From Muribaculaceae bacterium (GTDB taxonomy: Bacteria > Bacteroidota > Bacteroidia > Bacteroidales > Muribaculaceae): a stretch of 64,000 nucleotides of DNA. Position 1 is the first letter of the stretch; the number at the start of each line of letters is the position of its first letter. The translations under genes were made by a program, and so were the position numbers. The stretch covers positions 1 to 64,000 of the forward strand of contig JAFLTO010000006.1 in NCBI GenBank assembly GCA_022510425.1. The letters run 5' to 3'. The notes beneath the pieces were generated by a model. The model did no database searches. It was not told the origin of the DNA and worked only from the letters and a program-made list of their open reading frames with translations. Positions 9,676-18,543 of this stretch are shown piece after piece.

Positions 9676-10509
9676 ATGGAAAGAGGATATACCTACACAT
9701 TGAATATCAAAGGGCATCTAATGGATTTGGGTGTCCCTAAAGTGATGGGTATCCTTAATGTCACTCCGGATAGTTTTTTTGCTGAAAGCCGCACATATCA
9801 GGAAGAATCAATCAGGCTTCGTGTAAGGCAAATGATTGAAGAAGGAGTGGACATTATAGACATAGGAGGATTTTCAACCCGGCCGACTCATAATGAAGTA
9901 TCAGAAGAAGAAGAATTGGGAAGAGTGGAACTCGGGTGTAAAATAGTTCGTGAGATTGCTCCTGAAATTCCCTTAAGCATAGACACTTTTAGATCTTCAG
10001 TTGCAAAAGAGGCAATAAATCGTTGGGAAGTCGACATTATAAATGATGTCACAGGGGGCAACGATCCCGATATGTTCAAACTGATTGCACAACAAAAAGT
10101 AATATATGTTTTGACCCATAATCGCATTGAAAATCGGGGCTATCGTGATGTCACCGCCGAAGTGATAACGGAACTCTCCAAGAAAATCAATGAACTCCAT
10201 AGATTAGGAGTAACCGATGTGATTGTGGATCCCGGGTTCGGATTTGCCAAAACATTGGAAGAAAATTTCCGTCTCTTCGATTCTATAGATGAAATAGCCA
10301 AAATGGATCTGCCCGTATTAATTGGTATTTCCAGGAAATCCATGATATATAAGACCCTTGAATGCTCACCGGCAGATTCATTGGCAGGCACTATCGCTCT
10401 GGATGCCATGGCCTTGGAGAAAGGAGCCAATATTCTAAGAGTACATGACGTTAAACCTGCAGTTGAAACCATAATGCTGTATAAAAAACTTAAAGAATCC
10501 TCTTTATGA
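9676..10509 (+). CDS. folP: dihydropteroate synthase
   Basis: A 277-residue folate enzyme that joins para-aminobenzoate to the pterin pyrophosphate. Diagnostic motifs are NVTPDSF near the start, GGFSTRP, IDTFRS, INDVTGG and VDPGFGFAKT. The start is the ATG at 9676, directly behind a TTG codon. The gene sits 32 bp after typA and overlaps cdaA by 4 bp (ATGA), so the two are translationally coupled. Confidence 0.96.
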   Translation: MERGYTYTLNIKGHLMDLGVPKVMGILNVTPDSFFAESRTYQEESIRLRVRQMIEEGVDIIDIGGFSTRPTHNEVSEEEELGRVELGCKIVREIAPEIPLSIDTFRSSVAKEAINRWEVDIINDVTGGNDPDMFKLIAQQKVIYVLTHNRIENRGYRDVTAEVITELSKKINELHRLGVTDVIVDPGFGFAKTLEENFRLFDSIDEIAKMDLPVLIGISRKSMIYKTLECSPADSLAGTIALDAMALEKGANILRVHDVKPAVETIMLYKKLKESSL

Positions 10510-11282
10510 TCAATTTCGGCATAAAGGATGTGATAGACATCTTCATAATCGCTGTGATGCTTTTCTACATTTATAAGATGATGAAAAGCAGCGGCACTTT
10601 AAGTCTTTTCTATGGTGTCTTGATCTTTTTCGTGCTTTGGGTGCTTGCCTCCGAAATCTTTGACATGAGGCTTACAGGTTCTATACTTGATAAGTTTATG
10701 GGCATTGGGTTGATCGTGCTGGTTGTGATTTTTCAGGATCAGATAAAGCGGTTTCTCATAGACATCGGTTCGCATGGAAGAATGAAATATTTCCGTAAGC
10801 TTTTCAAACACGACGGAGAACCGGAGGCCCGACGTAAGGATATAATGGCAGTGGTGTATTCATGTATGAGCATGAGCAAAACCAAGACAGGAGCTTTGAT
10901 TGTGTTTCAACGTAAAGTGCCCCTGACAACTTATGAGGCCACCGGAGATTTGATAGACGCAGACATAAATGTGAGGCTAATAGAGAATATTTTCTTTAAG
11001 AATTCCCCCCTCCATGATGGAGCCATGATAATAGCAGACAACAAAATAAAATCGGTGGGTTGCATTCTTCCGGTGAGTCATGATATGGATATACCTAAAG
11101 AACTGGGGTTAAGACATCGGGCTGCCTTAGGAATGAGCCAGGCCACCGATGCCGTATGTGTGGTGGTGAGCGAGGAGACAGGAAATATTTCGGTGGCTAT
11201 AGAAGGTAAATTTAAAATCAAGCTATCCGCTCCCGATTTAGAGCACCTCTTGTCGGAAGCCCTTTCAGATAGTTCTATATAA
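10506..11282 (+). CDS. cdaA: membrane diadenylate cyclase (c-di-AMP synthase)
   Basis: A 258-residue CdaA-type cyclase: about three N-terminal transmembrane helices (residues 1-80), then the DisA_N cyclase domain with LHDGAMI (the DGA motif) and LGLRHRAALG (the RHR motif). It makes c-di-AMP from two ATP at the inner membrane. The pairing with folP and the 4-bp overlap are typical for Bacteroidales. A strong symmetrical terminator follows at once. Confidence 0.96.
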   Translation: MINFGIKDVIDIFIIAVMLFYIYKMMKSSGTLSLFYGVLIFFVLWVLASEIFDMRLTGSILDKFMGIGLIVLVVIFQDQIKRFLIDIGSHGRMKYFRKLFKHDGEPEARRKDIMAVVYSCMSMSKTKTGALIVFQRKVPLTTYEATGDLIDADINVRLIENIFFKNSPLHDGAMIIADNKIKSVGCILPVSHDMDIPKELGLRHRAALGMSQATDAVCVVVSEETGNISVAIEGKFKIKLSAPDLEHLLSEALSDSSI

Positions 11283-11286
11283 CATA

Positions 11287-11318
11287 AAAAAGATGAGGCT
11301 GAAAAGTCTCATCTTTTT
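11287..11318. terminator. shared terminator between cdaA and a convergent gene
   Basis: A perfect 11-bp stem (AAAAAGATGAG at 11287-11297 with CTCATCTTTTT at 11308-11318) gives a U tract on both strands, suiting the two converging genes around it. Confidence 0.9.
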
Positions 11319-11340
11319 AATTCGTATTGTTTGCTTAAGC

Positions 11341-11547
11341 TTATACGAGGTTAACTGCAATTTCTTCATCGTTCATAGCGATGACGATCTTGCCTTCTCT
11401 ACCAAGCCAACCAAGAGCTGCCATGATTTCATCTTTTTTCAGTTTAGTGGCTTTTTTCAACTCTTTCATACCGAGGATGTGAGTGTCTGATTTTTCCAAT
11501 GCTTGGTAAACCTCACCAGCCCAAGTACCGATTGATTCAATGTTCAT
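11341..11547 (-). CDS. winged helix-turn-helix protein, PF10771-like
   Basis: A 68-residue single-domain protein. The pattern GTWAGEVYQAL, a central helix pair around LKKATKLKKDEIMAALGWLGREGKI and a C-terminal beta wing match small winged-helix proteins that are very common in Bacteroidales. DNA binding is inferred from the fold only. It stands alone, divergent from rsgA. Confidence 0.75.
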   Translation of the reverse strand: MNIESIGTWAGEVYQALEKSDTHILGMKELKKATKLKKDEIMAALGWLGREGKIVIAMNDEEIAVNLV

Positions 11548-11671
11548 AACCTAAGAATTTTATTGGTTAAACTATTTTTTTAACGTTTTCTAAATGAATA
11601 TTATTATATCCTTTTGATATTATAACAAAATTCGGGCACAAAAGTAATAAAATTTTTTATATTTTTGCATT

Positions 11672-12652
11672 ATGGCAAGTATGAAAGAGGAAAAACCTAC
11701 TGTTATGATAGAAGGGCGAGTGGTGAAAAACACTGGAAGTTCTTATGTTGTCAGATCAGATGATGGCACGGAATATCCATGTCGGATCAAAGGGAATTTC
11801 CGCATTAAAGGTATTCGCACCACCAATCCGGTGGCTGTGGGCGATATGGTAAAGATCACCCGTGCTACCGATGATGCATATTATATTAAAGAAATAATTC
11901 CTCGCAAAAATTATATAATACGCAGAGCCTCGAATCTTTCTAAAGAGAGCCATATCCTTGCTGCCAATATCGACCGGGCTATTTTAGTGGCTTCCATTTT
12001 TAATCCGGAAACACCCACTACATTTATCGACCGGTTTCTCTCCACGGCAGAAGCTTATTCCATTCCGGCCCTCATAGTTTTCAACAAATCTGATTTATGG
12101 ACTCCGGAAATCCTTGAATATGCTTCTGAATTAAGGCAGATGTATCAAGATATAGGTTATGATGTTTTATTCACTTCTGCCTCAACCGGTGACGGAATCG
12201 ATGAATTAAGGGATCTGGTCAAAAATAAAATAAGTTTGCTGGCCGGTAACAGCGGAGTCGGGAAATCTTCTTTAATCAATGCTTTGGTCCCCGGATTGAA
12301 TTTAAAGACAGGCGATGTGTCCGACCTTCATCACACAGGCACTCACACCACCACATTTTCGGAAATGATTTCTTTGCCCGAGGGTGGGGAACTTATCGAT
12401 ATTCCCGGTGTGAAAGGGTTCGGTATGATAGAGTATCAAGCTACTGAGGTAGGCCACTATTTCCCCGAAATATTTAAGGTATCTTCCCAATGTCGATATG
12501 GAGATTGCCGACATTTAGGAGAGCCCGGATGTGCCGTGGAGGAAGCGGTAGAGAAAGGGGAGATTGCACCGAGCAGGTTCTCTTCCTATCTTTCTATCAT
12601 GGAGGAAGTGATGCAAGATAAAGGTGAGGATAAATATAGAAAAGGGTCCTAA
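11672..12652 (+). CDS. rsgA: ribosome small-subunit biogenesis GTPase RsgA
   Basis: A 326-residue circularly permuted GTPase. An OB-fold N-terminus precedes NKSD (G4), which comes before the P-loop GNSGVGKSSLIN near residue 192 and DIPGVKGF (G3), the permuted order typical of RsgA. The C-terminal zinc site is CRYGDCRHLGEPGC. It checks the decoding centre late in 30S assembly. A TATTTTTG promoter box ends 5 bp before the ATG. Confidence 0.96.
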   Translation: MASMKEEKPTVMIEGRVVKNTGSSYVVRSDDGTEYPCRIKGNFRIKGIRTTNPVAVGDMVKITRATDDAYYIKEIIPRKNYIIRRASNLSKESHILAANIDRAILVASIFNPETPTTFIDRFLSTAEAYSIPALIVFNKSDLWTPEILEYASELRQMYQDIGYDVLFTSASTGDGIDELRDLVKNKISLLAGNSGVGKSSLINALVPGLNLKTGDVSDLHHTGTHTTTFSEMISLPEGGELIDIPGVKGFGMIEYQATEVGHYFPEIFKVSSQCRYGDCRHLGEPGCAVEEAVEKGEIAPSRFSSYLSIMEEVMQDKGEDKYRKGS

Positions 12653-12678
12653 GAGATAATAGATAAAATGAATTGTCG

Positions 12679-13116
12679 ATGAAAGAATTGGAAATTTTTA
12701 GTGGAGATTATTCCACGGAACTTCCCTTACAATATGCGGATGCGGGTATTTTTGCAGGATTTCCGAGTCCGGCACAAGATTACATTGACCGCACTCTTGA
12801 TTTCAACCGTGAAATAATCCGTCATCCCGCTGCCACATTCTATGCAAAGGTATTGGGACAATCTATGGAAGGGGCCGGAATTGACACCGGTGATATTATA
12901 GTGGTAGACCGTGCCTTGGAACCACGTGACGGTGATATTGTAGTGGCTTGCCTGAATGGGGAGTTCACTCTAAAATATATTGACTTAAGTCAAAAGGATA
13001 AAGGAGTTGTATGTCTTCGTCCTGATAATGATAGATATGAACCCATTTATATGCACGAAGGAGATCAGCTCATGGTGTGGGGTGTGGTGAGTAGCGTTAT
13101 TAAAAGATTCAGATAA
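12679..13116 (+). CDS. umuD: UmuD-like self-cleaving subunit of polymerase V
   Basis: About 145 residues, an S24-family protein. The cleavage pair Ala-Gly is at residues 26-27, the catalytic serine at about 62 (GQSMEGAG) and the lysine at about 99 (TLKY). I take the ATG at 12679 as start; a TTG two codons earlier is also possible. It is 26 bp behind rsgA and 7 bp before umuC. After RecA-stimulated cleavage UmuD' joins UmuC for translesion synthesis. Confidence 0.92.
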   Translation: MKELEIFSGDYSTELPLQYADAGIFAGFPSPAQDYIDRTLDFNREIIRHPAATFYAKVLGQSMEGAGIDTGDIIVVDRALEPRDGDIVVACLNGEFTLKYIDLSQKDKGVVCLRPDNDRYEPIYMHEGDQLMVWGVVSSVIKRFR

Positions 13117-13123
13117 ACCTTAT

Positions 13124-14419
13124 ATGTGGGGCCTGATAGACTGCGATAATTTCTTTTGTAGTTGCGAAAGAGTGTTCCGTCCGGAATTAAATGGCAAACC
13201 TGTGGTGGTGTTGTCAAATAATGATGGATGTGTCGTTGCACGCTCAAGAGAGGCCAGGGCTTTGGGTATAAAAATGGGGATCCCCTACTATCAGATGCTG
13301 GAACAATATCCAAATTCCGGCATCTACGCTTTCTCTTCCAACTATAAACTTTATGGTGATATGTCGGCTCGGGTAATGGCCACAATCCGTGAAGAAGTGC
13401 CTTTGCTTCATCAGTATTCTATTGATGAAGGTTTTATGAATCTTCACGGTATGGGAAGGTTCAATCTCAAGGAATTTGGTGAAAACCTTTCAAAGAAAGT
13501 CTTGAAATGGACCGGCATACCTGTCACAATTGGTATTGCTCCCACAAAAACCCTTGCTAAAGTGGCCGGCCGGTTCGGAAAGAATTATTCCGGCTACCAT
13601 AAATGTTGTGTCATCGAGAATGATGAGCAAAGAATAAAAGCCTTGAAACTTTTCGATGTTGAGGATGTCTGGGGTATTGGAAGAAGAATAGCAAGGAAGC
13701 TTCATGGCATGGGTTTAAACACGGCCTATGACTACACACAACGCCCAAGAAACTGGATAAAATCCCGATTTCATATTCCCGGGGAAAGGACCTGGCTTGA
13801 ACTGAGAGGTGAAGATGTTATAGGTGTAGACGAAATGGATGCCAAAACAAAACAGAGCATCGTGACAAGCAGATCTTTTCCCGAAATGATCACCGATATA
13901 GATGATCTTGTTGCCCATGTGGCGAATTATGCCTCACGATGTGCCATGAAACTAAGGCGACAAAAGACAGTGTGTGCTATGGTGACGGTTTTCATCCAAT
14001 CAAATTTCTTTCGTGAAGATCTTCCTCAATATTCCAACAGTGCTTCTTTTGTATTCAACACGCCAACCAATACTACCCCGGAAATTGTAGATGCCGCATT
14101 GAAAGCCCTTGAGAAAGTTTTTAAACCCGGAATTCGTTATAAAAGAGGGGGCGTGATGGTGAGCAACATAACTTCTGCCCGAGCCATTCAGCCTGACTTA
14201 TTCAACTTTGATGCCGGTTTGAGTCAAAAATATCGTTCTATATCTGCTGCCATAGATGAAATAAATTTGAAATTGGGAGCCGATACTATCATGTTGGCCT
14301 CACAGCAATATTCCCTAAGGGATGAAACGGGAAAAAACGTAAAATTCACCCATGCCATCAAACGAGCTCTGTTAAGTCCGGATTATTCCACTTCGATAGA
14401 TGCTTTTGTAGTCAGATAG
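13124..14419 (+). CDS. umuC: Y-family DNA polymerase V catalytic subunit
   Basis: A 431-residue Y-family polymerase, full length. The metal-binding start LIDCDNFFCSCERVF, the SNNDGCVVARS nucleotide pocket and the catalytic YSIDEGF near residue 104 are all present, followed by thumb helix-hairpin-helix and little-finger regions. It makes error-prone translesion polymerase with the adjacent umuD product. Confidence 0.95.
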   Translation: MWGLIDCDNFFCSCERVFRPELNGKPVVVLSNNDGCVVARSREARALGIKMGIPYYQMLEQYPNSGIYAFSSNYKLYGDMSARVMATIREEVPLLHQYSIDEGFMNLHGMGRFNLKEFGENLSKKVLKWTGIPVTIGIAPTKTLAKVAGRFGKNYSGYHKCCVIENDEQRIKALKLFDVEDVWGIGRRIARKLHGMGLNTAYDYTQRPRNWIKSRFHIPGERTWLELRGEDVIGVDEMDAKTKQSIVTSRSFPEMITDIDDLVAHVANYASRCAMKLRRQKTVCAMVTVFIQSNFFREDLPQYSNSASFVFNTPTNTTPEIVDAALKALEKVFKPGIRYKRGGVMVSNITSARAIQPDLFNFDAGLSQKYRSISAAIDEINLKLGADTIMLASQQYSLRDETGKNVKFTHAIKRALLSPDYSTSIDAFVVR

Positions 14420-14457
14420 TTTATAGGATTCACTTATAAAAAACAATTGTTTTTCTC

Positions 14458-16032
14458 ATGCGTTCTCTCATTCTTCCTCCTCTAATAGGTGAAAAATCTG
14501 TTCCAAAGTTGCCTGATGGCCGTCTTCTCACTATTATCGGTGGAAGCGGTGCGGGTAAAACCAAGTTTATGGAACGCCTTATGCAACTCACAGGAGACAG
14601 AACATATTGTCTTTCGGCTATCAGGGCTCCATTCCCGGAAAGAGAGGAATCCAAATTAAAGGGAAGCATTGATGACTTATACTCCAAGGCGGCTTCAAGA
14701 AGGCCTTATATGCGTGTTAATGCAGTGAGCGAAATTGAAAAATTGGTTTTTATGCTTTTTGCCGATGAGTTTGAACAATTGTTGAAACTTAAAGGAAAGA
14801 CCCACTCCAAGAGCCATCTTTTTAAATTTCCTTCAACTAAACTTGACAAATTATCCTCAATTTGGGAAAAAGTTTTCCCAGGCAATAAAATTGTAACCAC
14901 CGGAGGCACGCTTATGTTCTCCACCCCGGCCGGAGAAGATCTGATTCCCGTTGAGCGTCTTAGTCAGGGTGAGATGGTTGTCTTATATTATGTGGCAGGA
15001 GCATTGTATGCCATGCAAAATGCGGTTATTTTTATCGATGCCCCTTCCCTTTTCCTTCATCCCACTATCTTGAATTCACTTTGGAATTCTATTGAAGCTT
15101 TAAGACCTGATTGCACATTTGTCTATAATTCTGTTGATGTGGAATTCGTAAGTTCCAGAAATAGAAATGTGATTTTATGGGTGAAAAGTTTTGATGCTTC
15201 CCAAATTCAATGGGATTATGAAATAATAGCCCCCGGAGAAATACGAGAAGATATTTTCATTGAATTGATGGGGAGTAGAAAGCCGGTTTTGTTTATTGAA
15301 GGCGATCTAACCCACAGCATAGATGCCAAGCTATATCCCTTGGTTTTCCCTGATTATACAGTTAAACCCCTTGGCTCTTGCGATAAGGTGATAGAAACCA
15401 CACGATCTTTCAATGGACTCACAAATATGCATCATCTCGAAAGTCACGGCATTGTTGATCGTGACCGAAGAACCGACAAGGAAGTGGAATATTTGCGGCG
15501 TAAATCCATAATGGTGCCTGAAGTGGCTGAAGTTGAAAATCTTTTTCTTCTTGAAGAAGTAATAAGAACCGTGGCTAAGGCAAGAGGGAAAAATCATAAT
15601 CAAGTGTTTCAAAAGATTAAGAAAAGAGCCTTCCAGGAGTTCAATCAAAGATTGCAGGCTCAAGTTCTTGAGCATGTTCGTCACCGGGTGAAACGTGAAG
15701 TGGATGCAAAAATTGACGGGAAATTCTCTTGCATCACCGCTTTGGAAACCCATTTGCGTCAACTCATCAATATCCTTAACCCGCGAAAACAATACAATGA
15801 ACTTAGTCATTATTTCCGTTCAATAGTGGAAAAGCAAGACTACCCCTCTCTCTTAAAGGTATTCAATCATAAACCCTTGATAGCGGAATGTGAGGTACCC
15901 TCTTTACTGGGATATAAAAACAAAGATGATTATGTGAGAGGAGTCATTGCTATTTTAAAGATGGGTGGAGAAGAAGCTGATAAAATCCGAAATGCAATAC
16001 GTTCCACTTTTCTTGTGACCTCCTCAAATTAA
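14458..16032 (+). CDS. fused ABC-type ATPase and DUF4435 (Toprim-like) protein
   Basis: A 524-residue two-part protein. Residues about 20-260 form an ABC-like ATPase: Walker A GGSGAGKT at 28-35, signature-like LSQGE near 168 and a Walker B region reading IFIDAPSLFLHP near 190-202. In the usual DEP motif of such ATPases the catalytic Glu follows the Asp; here Ala replaces it. Residues about 275-520 match DUF4435: FIEGDLTHSIDAK near 280, GIVDRDRR near 332 and EVENLF near 359, the acidic patches of a Toprim-like nuclease site. An ATPase plus DUF4435 is the composition of the PARIS anti-phage system (AriA/AriB); a fused form fits that family, but a housekeeping role cannot be excluded. It follows umuC by 38 bp and may be transcribed with it. 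Confidence 0.7.
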   Translation: MRSLILPPLIGEKSVPKLPDGRLLTIIGGSGAGKTKFMERLMQLTGDRTYCLSAIRAPFPEREESKLKGSIDDLYSKAASRRPYMRVNAVSEIEKLVFMLFADEFEQLLKLKGKTHSKSHLFKFPSTKLDKLSSIWEKVFPGNKIVTTGGTLMFSTPAGEDLIPVERLSQGEMVVLYYVAGALYAMQNAVIFIDAPSLFLHPTILNSLWNSIEALRPDCTFVYNSVDVEFVSSRNRNVILWVKSFDASQIQWDYEIIAPGEIREDIFIELMGSRKPVLFIEGDLTHSIDAKLYPLVFPDYTVKPLGSCDKVIETTRSFNGLTNMHHLESHGIVDRDRRTDKEVEYLRRKSIMVPEVAEVENLFLLEEVIRTVAKARGKNHNQVFQKIKKRAFQEFNQRLQAQVLEHVRHRVKREVDAKIDGKFSCITALETHLRQLINILNPRKQYNELSHYFRSIVEKQDYPSLLKVFNHKPLIAECEVPSLLGYKNKDDYVRGVIAILKMGGEEADKIRNAIRSTFLVTSSN

Positions 16033-16123
16033 TATTTATCTAATTTTCAAAACATAATAATCTAAATGACTATTTTAATTGTTATTAAAATATAAATATT
16101 AACTATAAAAAAATTAGATTATT

Positions 16124-16561
16124 ATGAAACAGAAAATTTCTTACGACTCAGTTGTATCGGGTATTACAATCGCTATTTTTGTAGCTTTTATTGCTATTTT
16201 CGTTTTATTCTGGGTATTTATCAACAAACCTTTCGACGATGTATTCTTCTGGATATTGGTTGGTCTGTTTGTTTTATGTTGTTGCTGCATCTTTGGTTCC
16301 ATCCCGTATTCTGTAAGTGCTGATGACGATTATGTAGATGTACATAGGCCATTCCACTCAAGAAGAATTAAATATTCCGACATTGATTCAGTTGAACCTT
16401 ACTACGGCGACTCTTATCCTTCAGACGTGAAAGGTAGAAACCGCTTCCATGGAAAATACAAACAACCTATCATCATCACTTTCAAAGACGGATCTAAGTA
16501 TGTCATCGGAAGTGAAGATTCAAAACAATTCTCTGAATACATAAAAGGAAAGATTTCTTAA
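16124..16561 (+). CDS. two-helix membrane protein with PH-like C-terminus
   Basis: A 145-residue protein: two hydrophobic helices (about residues 12-32 and 42-62, the second with a CCCC run) and a soluble C-terminal part with alternating beta strands (YSVSADDDYVDVHRPFHSRR, then IIITFKDGSKYVIGS) like bacterial PH-type domains. No function is known to me. It stands alone with its own terminator. The bases just before the ATG (TTAGATTATT) can pair with AATAATCTAA at 16056-16065, which might fold the leader over the ribosome site. Confidence 0.65.
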   Translation: MKQKISYDSVVSGITIAIFVAFIAIFVLFWVFINKPFDDVFFWILVGLFVLCCCCIFGSIPYSVSADDDYVDVHRPFHSRRIKYSDIDSVEPYYGDSYPSDVKGRNRFHGKYKQPIIITFKDGSKYVIGSEDSKQFSEYIKGKIS

Positions 16562-16582
16562 CAAAAAATGCTAACTCTATAT

Positions 16583-16613
16583 AAACCTGTGGTTAAAACC
16601 CACAGGTTTTTTT
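16583..16613 (+). terminator. intrinsic terminator
   Basis: A 10-bp stem (16583-16592 with 16600-16609), 7-nt loop, followed by a T run to 16613. Confidence 0.9.
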
Positions 16614-16664
16614 ATTCTCCTATTTCATACTTTTTTCTTATATTTGAAGAAAATTGTAATATAT

Positions 16665-17210
16665 ATGAAACGTAAAACATTATTCATCACCTCTGCCCTT
16701 CTTGTTGCATCTTCCATGAGTTTCCAATCTTGCATCGGAAGTTTCTCACTCACAAATAAAGTGTTGACTTGGAATCATAATGTCAACAATAAATTTGTAA
16801 ATGAATTGGTTTTCTTCGCTTTTTGGGTGCTTCCGGTATATGAAGTCACTGCATTGGCCGACCTCTTGGTTATAAATTCCATCGAATTCTGGAGCGGCAA
16901 TAATCCTTTGGAAGCTCATAACCAATTTATACAAACTGAACATGGGAATTATCAGATTTTAGCCGATGAGAACGGGTATAAGGTACTAACACCCGATGGA
17001 AACATAATGAATTTTGATTTTGACAAGGAGAGTCAAACATGGAGTTTTTGTTTAAACGACAATCCCAAAACCGATTTTCTTAAATTTAAAGATTCCCGGA
17101 ATGTAGAGATACTTGGCACAGATGGAAATTTTGTGGATGTGGAACTAAATGAATCGGGAGTGCAAAACTACAAAAACTTGATCACAGCCCCGTTGATGGC
17201 CCAATATTGA
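16665..17210 (+). CDS. DUF3332-family lipoprotein
   Basis: About 181 residues. The N-terminus is a lipoprotein signal: a basic start, a hydrophobic core and a cysteine in SFQSC near residue 24. The middle part TWNHNVNNKFVNELVFFAFWVLPVYEV and the following hydrophobic stretch match the DUF3332 family, which is common in Bacteroidales and has no known role. I place the start at the ATG at 16665 because a TATATTTG promoter box at 16639-16646 overlaps the alternative upstream start. Confidence 0.8.
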   Translation: MKRKTLFITSALLVASSMSFQSCIGSFSLTNKVLTWNHNVNNKFVNELVFFAFWVLPVYEVTALADLLVINSIEFWSGNNPLEAHNQFIQTEHGNYQILADENGYKVLTPDGNIMNFDFDKESQTWSFCLNDNPKTDFLKFKDSRNVEILGTDGNFVDVELNESGVQNYKNLITAPLMAQY

Positions 17211-17314
17211 TTTTGGCTCGCAATTTGCTCTTACATAATAAAATTTAACATAGAGCATTAATCAAAATCATAGAGAATTTGTTATAATTATAAAACCATT
17301 AAAAAACTTTGACT

Positions 17315-17518
17315 ATGAAAGCAATTCACATTGTTTGTGCTGTAGTAGGTGGTGCTATCGCCGGTGCAGCTGTTGGCCTTTTGGTTGCTCCTGAAAAAGG
17401 CAATGAAACTCGTAAAAGAATCATGAAAGTTCTTAAAGAAAAAGGCATTTGCCTTAAAAAAGATAAACTTGAAGAGCTCGTTGATGAGATTGAAGACCAA
17501 ATTGAAAACGTAATTTAA
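17315..17518 (+). CDS. YtxH-domain small membrane protein 1
   Basis: A 67-residue protein with one glycine/alanine-rich transmembrane helix (GGAIAGAAVGLLVAPEKG) followed by a charged amphipathic tail, the YtxH pattern. The first of two tandem paralogues; together with the DUF1469 protein behind them they form a small envelope gene cluster. The ATG at 17315 is preferred over a TTG two codons upstream. Confidence 0.85.
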   Translation: MKAIHIVCAVVGGAIAGAAVGLLVAPEKGNETRKRIMKVLKEKGICLKKDKLEELVDEIEDQIENVI

Positions 17519-17538
17519 CTTACTTAAAATTTAAAGTT

Positions 17539-17733
17539 ATGAAAGCGTTGAATATTCTTTATGCATTCCTCGGAGGAGCTATTGTAGGCTGTTCTGCAGC
17601 CATTCTTCTCGCTCCTGAAAAGGGTGAAGATGTAAGATCTAAAATTTGTGATCTTATTAAAAGAAAAGGTATAAAAATCAGCGACGCTGAAGTAGATGCT
17701 TTAGTGGCTGAACTTGCAAATTCTGAAGAATAA
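17539..17733 (+). CDS. YtxH-domain small membrane protein 2
   Basis: A 64-residue paralogue of the preceding protein, with the same GGAIVGCSAAILLAPEKGED core and a 20-bp spacer between the genes, indicating a local duplication. Its role is unknown; YtxH proteins are often stress-induced. Confidence 0.85.
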   Translation: MKALNILYAFLGGAIVGCSAAILLAPEKGEDVRSKICDLIKRKGIKISDAEVDALVAELANSEE

Positions 17734-17741
17734 AATAACTT

Positions 17742-17775
17742 GATGGTGTGTTGAGTTTTTAATTGACACACCATC
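17742..17775 (+). terminator. hairpin between YtxH 2 and the DUF1469 gene
   Basis: A 10-bp stem (17742-17751 with 17766-17775) with a 14-nt loop. Only a weak T stretch follows, so it may reduce rather than stop transcription into the next gene. Confidence 0.5.
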
Positions 17776-17801
17776 TTTACATCTATAATTCAGCTTTTTA
17801 T

Positions 17802-18170
17802 ATGAAGCCAAAACTAACCGACGAGATTAAAGAACTGTTTACCCAAAGCGTGAATTGGGCAAAAATAGAAATAGAATATCTAAAACTCACGGCAGCAGAA
17901 AAAATCATCATTCTTATCAGCATGATGGTTATCGGAATTGTGGTGCTTCTTCTTTTATTGCCTGCCATCCTGATGTTTCTCTTTGCATTGGCTCAAGTTT
18001 TCATCGGGTTCTTGCCTGTGGCAGTGGCTTATGTTTGTGTCGGTGGTATTGTTTTGTTGCTCCTTGGCATTCTTGTATTGTTTAGAAAACAAGTGGTGAT
18101 AAATCCTGTGGCAAAATTCATCAGTAAGGTTCTATTGGATCATCCCGAGAATAAAAATTCTAAAAAATAA
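17802..18170 (+). CDS. DUF1469 (phage holin superfamily III-like) membrane protein
   Basis: A 122-residue protein: an amphipathic N-terminal segment, then two long hydrophobic helices (about residues 32-62 and 68-90) and a basic tail. This matches the DUF1469/YqjE-like family, which despite the holin name is usually chromosomal and linked to YtxH genes, as here. The ATG at 17802 is chosen because the region upstream is occupied by a hairpin. Confidence 0.75.
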   Translation: MKPKLTDEIKELFTQSVNWAKIEIEYLKLTAAEKIIILISMMVIGIVVLLLLLPAILMFLFALAQVFIGFLPVAVAYVCVGGIVLLLLGILVLFRKQVVINPVAKFISKVLLDHPENKNSKK

Positions 18171-18175
18171 CCACA

Positions 18176-18514
18176 ATGAAGGAAATTAAAGATAAGGAAA
18201 AAATTGCTCAGGATATTGTTTCTCCAAAAAATGAATTCAAAGGTTACACTATCGAGGAAATACGATTCCAGAGAGCGCTTTTGGCTATGGAAGCCGATTT
18301 CAGTAAAACAAAATTATTGAAAAGCTGGAATAATCTGCAAAGACTCAATCCCCTTTCACAACCTATAGGGTCTGCCCTTCCTGTCAAAGCCGGTTCAATT
18401 GCGCTCAAGCTTGTAAATGGCCTTAACTATATGGATTATGTCATGTTAGGGTGGTCGGTCTTTAATGGTGCTCGAAAAGTATTTTCTTTTTTCAAAAAGG
18501 GTAAGAAAAAATAA
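18176..18514 (+). CDS. hypothetical protein at the end of the YtxH cluster
   Basis: A 112-residue protein, 5 bp behind the DUF1469 gene and clearly in the same operon. It begins with a charged helix, includes a moderately hydrophobic stretch near residues 80-100 and ends in a poly-lysine tail (FFKKGKKK). I recognise no named family; its context suggests a role at the inner membrane with the YtxH/DUF1469 proteins. Confidence 0.7.
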   Translation: MKEIKDKEKIAQDIVSPKNEFKGYTIEEIRFQRALLAMEADFSKTKLLKSWNNLQRLNPLSQPIGSALPVKAGSIALKLVNGLNYMDYVMLGWSVFNGARKVFSFFKKGKKK

Positions 18515-18543
18515 GCATTTTTACTTGCCTGGATTTTGCTGTC

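Noticed and set aside
17802-18170. DUF1469 'holin' gene as a phage remnant
   Set aside because: Context with YtxH genes and host-like composition indicates a chromosomal envelope gene, not a prophage gene.
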